From: Orychophragmus violaceus
Lineage: Eukaryota; Streptophyta; Magnoliopsida; Brassicales; Brassicaceae
DNA length: 64,000 bases
NCBI GenBank assembly: GCA_030180135.1
Contig: CM058229.1
Location: 45,163,522 to 45,227,521 of the forward strand
Reading direction: 5' to 3'
Shown here: piece by piece, positions 57,080-64,000 of the stretch
Layout of the letters: each line of letters opens with the position of its first letter
Numbering within the stretch: position 1 is the first letter of the stretch
The notes under the pieces: model-generated
What the model was told of the DNA's origin: nothing
Database searches by the model: none
What the model saw: the letters and a program-made list of their open reading frames with translations, nothing else
Made by a program: the position numbers and the translations under genes

Positions 57080-57668
57080 TGTCACAACTCATTTTCAGCC
57101 CAATAACAGTAATGTAAACAAGCAGGTTTACTGGGACTCTATCACGAAATACCAATAAGATCAAATAGAAATATCATCTCAATCCCCAATCTATCCCGCA
57201 AGTCCTATCACCAACTTCTACATCACCCAACCTTACCCAAACTTACCCGGTCCCCCAATAGAGTAAGTATCTACCAGTACAGTCTACTCGGCCCGACACC
57301 GAAGTAGATAAACAATCAAACAATCAACAGTCTACCTGGCCCAACACCGAAGTAGATACACAATCACACAAACAATAATCACAACACCACACAGCTAATT
57401 AGTTAGGTTTATTTGTTAACCGTAACTCATTCAATCTGCTACCTTGGGATTAGTGGATTACTAATCCCGTAGACGGCTTAATCCAATTCAATTATTAATT
57501 CGTATACCTTAAATTCTTATCTTTAATCTCTTCGATCCGTCAGCTTAAACTTACTAATCTCCTGACTTCACATTATTAATTCATTTAACCCGATAACCCG
57601 GACTATTGACTAATTAACCCACCCCATTATTATATTCTAAGTTTGTTATGTGTTTTAACCGTATTTTA
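57080..57668 (-). mobile_element. Gypsy-type LTR fragment, cut by copia copy 3
   Basis: On minus it has the TGTGACA end at 57080-57086 and a repeated GTCTAC(C/T)(C/T)GGCCC block (57280, 57329). It runs into the copia LTR at 57669. The other side is outside the window. It is assigned to an LTR by its end motif and composition only. Confidence 0.45.
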
Positions 57669-58348
57669 TGAAGGAATCTCTATTAGTTCCTAATCCAATT
57701 AGGCAACCCTAGTCTGAATTCCGAGCCTAGGATCTAGGGTTCATGTAATTGAATCATTGGGATCTCAGAATTACCTGGTGATTAGCAGCGGAAGATTTGC
57801 AGATAATCGAGATCTAAAGCGCCTCAAATGCTGCGCCTCTACTGGTATCCACACGCACACAAACTGAACAGCAGGGATGCTAGTGCCTATAGAGATCCAA
57901 TCTCTTCAGAGGTTTCTATTCAAGTTCTGGTGGCTGTGAATTAGGTTAGAAATCAGTTTAGGTCGACCATATATCTTATATATGTCGACTTAAACCATAA
58001 CGGAATTAACCAGCGATTAAACCGAATTAATCTGATTAATCCGCGAGTGCATCGATCGATGCACTCTCTGCAACGATCGATGCTGTCCCAGAACATTGAT
58101 ATCAAATGCATATCACATATGCATTCACTGGATCATTACATTAATGATCAACCTCGTCTTTAACGCCCAGTTTGCTTAGGTGTGTGACCCTGTAGGATCA
58201 TATAACACTAGCAATGAGTTCTAAACTCATTGATCATAAGTGGCTTCTAGCAAAGCATTATGACTACCTAGTATTATATGATTGTCTCATCTCGACAATA
58301 CAACTATCACTTAGAGTAAGTACAATAGATTTCAGGACATTCCCAACA
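57669..58348 (-). repeat. Copia copy 3: 3' LTR
   Basis: 680 bp, closest to the copy 1 LTR (both have GCAGCATTTGAGGCGC on the transcribed strand, unlike copy 2). CGATCG pair 58053/58074. Confidence 0.94.
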
Positions 58349-59142
58349 ATATCCCACTTGTACTGGAATCATCTATTCCTTCAATCCCTTCGTCACTATA
58401 TCTCGATCTAGCATAAGGCAAGAACCGTGTCATCCTTATTGAGCCAAGATCATGTTCATCGAACTCCGATTTATACTGACAAGACAAACGACTGACAATC
58501 ACCTCGTTTGAGTGTGGCCACACATTTCTCAGTATCAAATCTTCGATGGGCCCTGAGATATTTATCTCCTGTTATATAGGAGGGACAAATCCCATATTGT
58601 TCCATCCCTGTCTCTTCACACGCTTCATGATACGCCCAATCAATGCCTTTATAGTCACCAGTTACGGCTGACGTTTGACAAGGTTAAAGCGGACCAATTC
58701 ACATGTAAGAAAACATGATGAACTCAGGTCTAAGGACTATACTCTATAGTCGTAATGAAAACTCTCATGACACTTATATAACTATCCCGTAGAGTTCTCA
58801 TCAGTGGGTCATGTCCGATCCTGTGTTCTCCAACACATATCTATGTGATTGACTTTAATACTCTTATTAATGACTCCATGAAACTTAGTCATCAGTCACC
58901 TCACATGCTAGTCTCACGCGGTTGTTAATGTCCCACTTTAACAACCTCGACCAGGGACCAACATAATTTATGTCATTTATTATCTATAGGGTTTCATGAT
59001 CAAGTCACATACTTGATGACCTATAAAATGTCATAAATTACTTTGGGACTATTATTTAATAACCATTATTAAATAATACAGATGTGAGATTTCAATAACA
59101 TAATCAAATTATGTTTATACGAACATCATATCATAACTAAAA

Positions 59143-61755
59143 TTAGTAACAATGACTCCCACTAAAATTAAGATCACATCTTAAGACATCTAATGCCTTT
59201 AGCAGTAGCCTGACCCTCATTCGCCCTTGCTCAGCGTGTGTCGAAAGACACTGCGTCTTGCTAAGAGTAATACCAAGAGTCATTTGCACGAAGCCCTTCT
59301 TGGAATCCTGCATATTGGACATGTGCAAGGCCTTATCACTATAAGTATCTTGACACAATCCAATTAGCTTATCCAATCTATCTCTATAGATTATTATTCC
59401 AAGAATGTATACGGTTTCTCCCATAATTTTATTGAAAAATAACTTTCGAATCAAGTCTTAACAGACTGAAACAATGGAACTTCATTTCCGAGAAGTGGTA
59501 TGTTATCAACATATAATACTAGAAATGCAATTGCGCTCCCACTAGTCCTCTTGTAAACACACAGTTCCTCTTCATTCATGACGAAGTCAAACCTTTTGAC
59601 TGCTTTATCAAAACGAAGATTTCAACTCCGAGATGCTTGCTTCAATCCATAAATGGTTTGATGAAGCTTGCATATCTTCCTAGCTTCATTAGGATCAATG
59701 AAAAACTTCAGGTTGTGTCATGTACACATCCCTTTCCAGAATTCCATTAAGGAAAACTGTTTTCACATCCATCTGCCAGATCTCATAACCATTATGAGTG
59801 GCGGTTGCTAGGAGAATCCGAATGGACATAAGCACGGTGTCTGGGATTAGGTTTCTTCACAGTCAATACCATGAATTTACTTGAAACCTTTTGCCACCAA
59901 CCTTGCTTTGTACATCTGAAAATAACCATCCCATTTCGGATTCAACGGCTTTCAGCCATTTTCGGAGTCAAGGCCCATCATTGCTTCCTCAAAATTCGCA
60001 GGCCCGTCACTTTCAATGATCAGTAGATCACGGCAATTGGTTACGAGAAATCCATATTTTTCGGGTTCGTGACGGATCCTTTCGGATCTGCGAGCTTCAG
60101 TTTTCTGTAAGAGTCGCGCACACATATCTCATATGTATACTTTTACCACGACCTAATTAACCAAGATTTAAACCGTAGTTAATTAAGTCATAAACCAAAA
60201 TCAATGTTTGGTTCGCGACCTGTGTCGATCGATGCAACTTTTGTGTCGATCGACACTTCTTCAGAAACTCGCCATTTAAATGTATATCGAATATACATTC
60301 ACCAGATCTTTTATAAACTCTAGGCACCACAGGTGCAGGTTCTACAACTCTTTGTAGATCCAACCGCTGCTCTTCCTCATCAGGTTGAGCAGTCTCCTGT
60401 GATTTTCGAATTTCTTCGAGTTGTACTTTTACTCCCACTGTTCTTCTTGGAAAGAAGTCTTTCTCAAGAAAACATAGTTCCGAGCAACAAACAATTTGTT
60501 CTCGAACTAGTCGTAAAAGTAACATGCCTTGGTTTTGTTAGGACAACCAATGAAGTAGCACTTATCAGATTTGGGTGTGAGCTTATCAGAGATTAGACGT
60601 TTTATATAAGTCTCGCAACTCCAAATCTCCATGATGGATAAATCAGAAACATTTCCATTCCACATCTCATGTGGTATCTTTGTAACTGATTTTGATGGAA
60701 CTCTATTTAAAGTAAACTCAGACATTTCTAGAGCGTATTCTTAGAAGGATAATGGAAGATCTAAGTGACTCATCATTGATCGAACCATATCTTATAAAGT
60801 CCGATACAAGAGGAGTGAATTGTGAAACACTTTCACAATCTCTCAGATGATCACTAAATTCTTGACCTAAGCATTCACCTCCATGATCTCATCGTAGAGG
60901 TTTAATACCTTTGCCAAATTGATTCTGTACTTCATTTTGGAACTCTTTGAACTTTTCAAAGATTCTGACTTATGCCTTATGAATAAGACATAACCGTACC
61001 TTCTGAAAATATCAGTAAAGGTAATGAAGTACTGAAAATTTCTTCTAGCATTTGCGCTTATCGGGCCATGTACATCCGTATGTATAAAGCCCAATAATCC
61101 TCTGGCCCATTCATTTTATCCGTTCGTTCGCAACCTGTATCGATTGTTGCATACATGCATCGATCGACACTACCTTTGTTGAAAAGGGCCTCTGTCGTTT
61201 TCCAATAAACAAGATTCACTTTACTCATTATGATTCATAATCAAATGAGCCCAAAAGCCCATCACTATGGAGCTTCTGAATCTGTTTCTCATTTATTTGG
61301 CCCAAAACGACAATGCTAGAAAGAAGTTTGATTCGTATCATTTGACTTGAATCTCTTGGTATTTATGTTATAGTTAGGCACATTCTTGTTTAGAACATAA
61401 ATTTCATTCTCTAATGGATTGCTACTATAAAATATATCATTGTAATCAATTGAATAACATTTATTCTTGATTTGAGAACTGATATCCTTCCATATCCAAA
61501 CAAGGATTAGAAATAATCTTTCTGCTCATAGCAGTTACATAGTAGCAGTTTCAAGTTCAAAACATGCCATAAAAGGAAAAACAAATGAAATACTCATACG
61601 GTTAATGCAGCAACTCTTGCTCCATTCACACTCATAGGTCCACTTGTCCTTTCTCCATAGTCCTACTTTTGCTCAGGCCCTGCACATTTTCACAAAATAT
61701 GAGTACCACAGCTGGTATCCAATACCCAACAAGTAGGATTATAGAAGTAACATTT
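59143..61755 (-). pseudogene. Copia copy 3 pol remnants
   Basis: Fragments on minus in order: protease and HHCC finger region (about 61750-61200), integrase core (61094-60867 contains 'IHTDVHGPISANARRNFQYFITF'), integrase C-terminus (60725-60507), linker and LTR-like insert (60525-60110), reverse transcriptase pieces (about 60060-59480), and a 103-residue frame 59454-59143 that begins in reverse transcriptase and ends in non-coding sequence because RNase H is deleted. A ~55-bp insert at about 61118-61174 interrupts integrase coding sequence and consists mainly of a CGATTG/CGATCG pair. Not functional. Confidence 0.88.
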
Positions 61756-61759
61756 ACTT

Positions 61760-62638
61760 CTATAACATAATACCTGAAGAAGAAGTCTCGTACGTCTTCT
61801 TCAGCTTCTCATAATCTTCCAAGAATTTATTGCAGTTTCTTTTCAAATGCCCATAACCATTACAATAACGGCACTTAACATCTTCAGAAGGACTGGTTTT
61901 AACCTTAGGAACATGGCCAGACTCGCTTGGATTCACAATCGAGCTCGTCTTGCCATCACCTTTGTTCTTACCAAGTTTCTTAAACTTATTACCCTTTTGT
62001 ACCATAAGGACATTTGGGGTGTCCTTCTTGATGTTAGGTTCAGCAGTCTTAAGCATCCCATGCAATTCAGTCAACGTCTTCGTCAAGTTGTTCATGTTAT
62101 AATTCATAACAAATTGATCATAGCTTGACGGCAGTGACTGTAGAATGATGTCAATAGCCAACTCTTGGCTAATGGGACAATCCAGTTTCCCCATGTTATC
62201 AATATAACCCATCATCTTAATGACATGAGGACTAACTGGTTCGCCCTTTGGTAGCTTGCACTCAATCAGAGATCTAACCGTCTGGTATCTCTGAGTTCGT
62301 GCCTGCTCCTGAAACATACTTTTCAGGCCAGTGATCATCTCTTTTGGCGACTCCACGTACTCATATTGCTTCTGCAATTCCGAGTTCATGGTAGCCAGCA
62401 TGAGACAACTCACATCCACCGCATCATTAGAATGCTTATCCCAAGCATCCTTATCTGACTGCCAGGCATTGGCTCGGTACTTTCTGGGGAGAACTTTCTC
62501 AAGGACATAGTCCTTTTTCTCCTGTTTGAGAACAATTCTCAAGTTCCGATACCATTCAAGAAAGTTGGATCCATTTAACTTGTCCTTCTCAAGGACGGAT
62601 CACAGGGAGAAATTGTTACGATGGTTTGTGCTAAACAT
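61760..62638 (-). pseudogene. Copia copy 3 gag with one early stop
   Basis: From ATG 62636-62638 the frame meets a TGA in 'NNFSL*SVLEKDKL', where copy 2 has a CGA codon (a C-to-T change of the kind expected from methylated CpG). Beyond it the frame is open for 260 residues. 'YNMNNLTKTLTELHGMLKTAE' and the zinc knuckle 'CRYCNGYGHLKRNC' are preserved. Apart from the stop this gag is intact, better kept than its pol. Confidence 0.88.
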
Positions 62639-62639
62639 A

Positions 62640-63800
62640 GCTGAAAAACGAGGGAGGTTTTAGTTATGATGTTCAAGAAATGAGAAGTCTTAACTATTAA
62701 GAAAACTCGCATTATATTCAAACAATGTTTCCTCAGATGAATACAATGATCCAAGACCCATACTTCACTAAACTTGAGTAAGCCACTGGCTATTACCCAA
62801 ATTTTAGCTATCTAGGTAAGCAACTCTTTGCTAGTTATATCCAATATAACTCTTGGTTGTGGATTGACATCTCATGCCCAATCCACCTGATGTCTCTGAG
62901 CCCAAAACGATTTTGATGGCCCAGTCAAGTAAACCAATCTCTTTAGTCATGTAATTGTCGATGTCTTGCACTGCAAATCCATCAACACGATTACCTCTGT
63001 CTTACTCATGTAATTGTGAACATCTTGCACTGCAAGTCTATCACACAATTAAATGGGTCTTGACAGTTGACAAGATTGGAAAGACATCAAGTATCACTTG
63101 ATATTTGATTGAGGAACATAACCATTTAAAACGTTCAGTTTTATTATGTTTTAATTCTCCTAATTAAATGATTTGTCTTGGTTTGGTCTTGTGGTTTCAG
63201 GTTCCATAACCTAAACCATCAAATCTGATGTCGACCGACACTACTATAGTGTCGATCGATGCAGAAGAACCAAAAGCAATCCGCGATAACCGATCAATCC
63301 AATTGATCCGGTTTTGAATACCGGTCAGCGTCGATCGATGCTACATTAGCATCCGTCGATGCTAACCTAATCAAACCAATCGCAATTAAACCATTCACAG
63401 TGTTCGACCATAATTAACCAAGCTCGATAACCGGTCCAATCCAATTGAACCGATTCATCAATCTCGCGAGGTTTGTGTCGATCGATGCAACGCTTGTGTC
63501 GATCGACACTAGGCGAAAACTAAGGTTTATTAGGGTTTTCGCCCTGCATCGATCGATGCCGGATTGACATCGATCGACACCATACGAAAAACCCTAAATT
63601 TCATTCGGATTTTCGCCCTGTGTCGATCGATGCCGGATTGGCAACGATCGACACCATGAGAAAACCCCTAAGACATTTTTCGAACAAACCCTAAACTAGG
63701 TTTTTCATGAAAACGAATTTTAGCAAGTTTGTATCAACCATACACAGATTCAGATTCAACTAATCTAATCAACATGCTACAGATTCAATGGAACCCTAAA
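62640..63800 (-). promoter_or_regulatory. Copia copy 3 leader with five CGATCG pairs
   Basis: Pairs at 63232/63253, 63332/63353, 63479/63500, 63550/63571 and 63624/63645, all 21 bp apart, occupy the part next to the primer site, as in copy 2. Confidence 0.85.
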
Positions 63801-63813
63801 GCTCTGATACCAC

Positions 63814-64000
63814 TGAAGGAATTTCTATTAGTTCCTAATCCAATTAGGCAACCCTAGTCTGAATTCCGAGCCTAGGATCTAGGGTTCATGTAATTGAATC
63901 ATTGGGATCTCAGAATTACCTGGTGATTAGCAGCGGAAGATTTGCAGATAATCGAGATCTAAAGCGCCTCAAATGCTGCGCCTCTACTGGTATCCACACG
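63814..64000 (-). repeat. Copia copy 3: 5' LTR, first 187 bp in window
   Basis: Starts TGAAGGAATTTC next to the primer site (TGGTATCAGAGC on minus, 63801-63812) and matches 57669 onward. Confidence 0.93.

Larger units (their letters stand above)
57669..64000 (-). mobile_element. Ty1/copia retrotransposon copy 3, defective, runs off the window
   Basis: 3' LTR 57669-58348, 5' LTR from 63814 to beyond 64000, primer site 63801-63812. Internal structure equals copy 1 where both are seen: RNase H deleted, LTR-like insert in pol, same frameshifts. The 3' untranslated region (58349-59142) is the uninterrupted version of the Cassandra insertion site. With copy 1 in plus orientation at the left edge, the two form a large inverted pair about 57 kb apart. 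Confidence 0.94.

Overview
The window looks like plant heterochromatin, most likely pericentromeric and from a Brassicaceae species. The grounds are an Athila-type Ty3/gypsy element with a tRNA-Asp-like primer site, a 9-bp-TSD MULE, a Cassandra TRIM with 5S-rRNA-derived LTRs, and the near absence of anything but transposons. No host gene could be supported. All interpretation was done by eye. Layout: 1-2421 is the 3' part of a decayed Ty1/copia element (copy 1, plus strand). A tandem array of Cassandra TRIM units (2422-10828, 19 LTRs) lies inside it, flanked by a perfect 5-bp target duplication GAAGG. An 1800-bp tandem duplication then repeats the end of the array together with part of the copia LTR (11159-12958). 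The copia 3' LTR ends at 13352. 13422-15076 is a solo gypsy-type LTR. 16294-18252 is a LINE-like insertion with an 11-bp TSD. 20750-24978 is a MULE (9-bp TSD ATTTAATTA) with a truncated mudrA-like gene and 22 short imperfect palindromes. 25108-53156 is an old gypsy-type element whose 3' LTR has been opened by a solo LTR (25602-27973), a short Tat-like element (28382-31972) and an Athila-like element (33112-49434, TSD GTTGA). The Athila-like element is itself split by a young copia element (copy 2, 37013-44341, TSD CATAC). 53157-57079 is AT-rich with no gene. 57080-57668 is a gypsy LTR fragment cut by copia copy 3 (57669 to the window end, minus strand), which shares its internal lesions with copy 1. 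Coding content: copia copy 2 has nearly complete gag and pol but carries two stops and an altered protease triad. The Athila-like element keeps gag (one stop), protease and an ATHILA ORF1-type gene, but no reverse transcriptase or integrase. Copies 1 and 3 share an RNase H deletion, frameshifts and an LTR-like insert, so they look like members of a defective lineage that was copied in trans. Most interesting signals. (1) A composite DNA motif of two 14-bp CGATCG-centred palindromes set 20-22 bp apart (21 bp in 21 of 28 pairs) recurs in the LTRs, leaders, intergenic gaps and coding ends of both the copia and Athila-like elements. In both LTR types it lies about 70-110 bp upstream of a TATA-like box. 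(2) The Cassandra array is a satellite-like 5S-promoter array with higher-order structure. (3) The MULE carries a palindrome array interleaved with TIR-like segments, and a near-perfect 296-bp hairpin.
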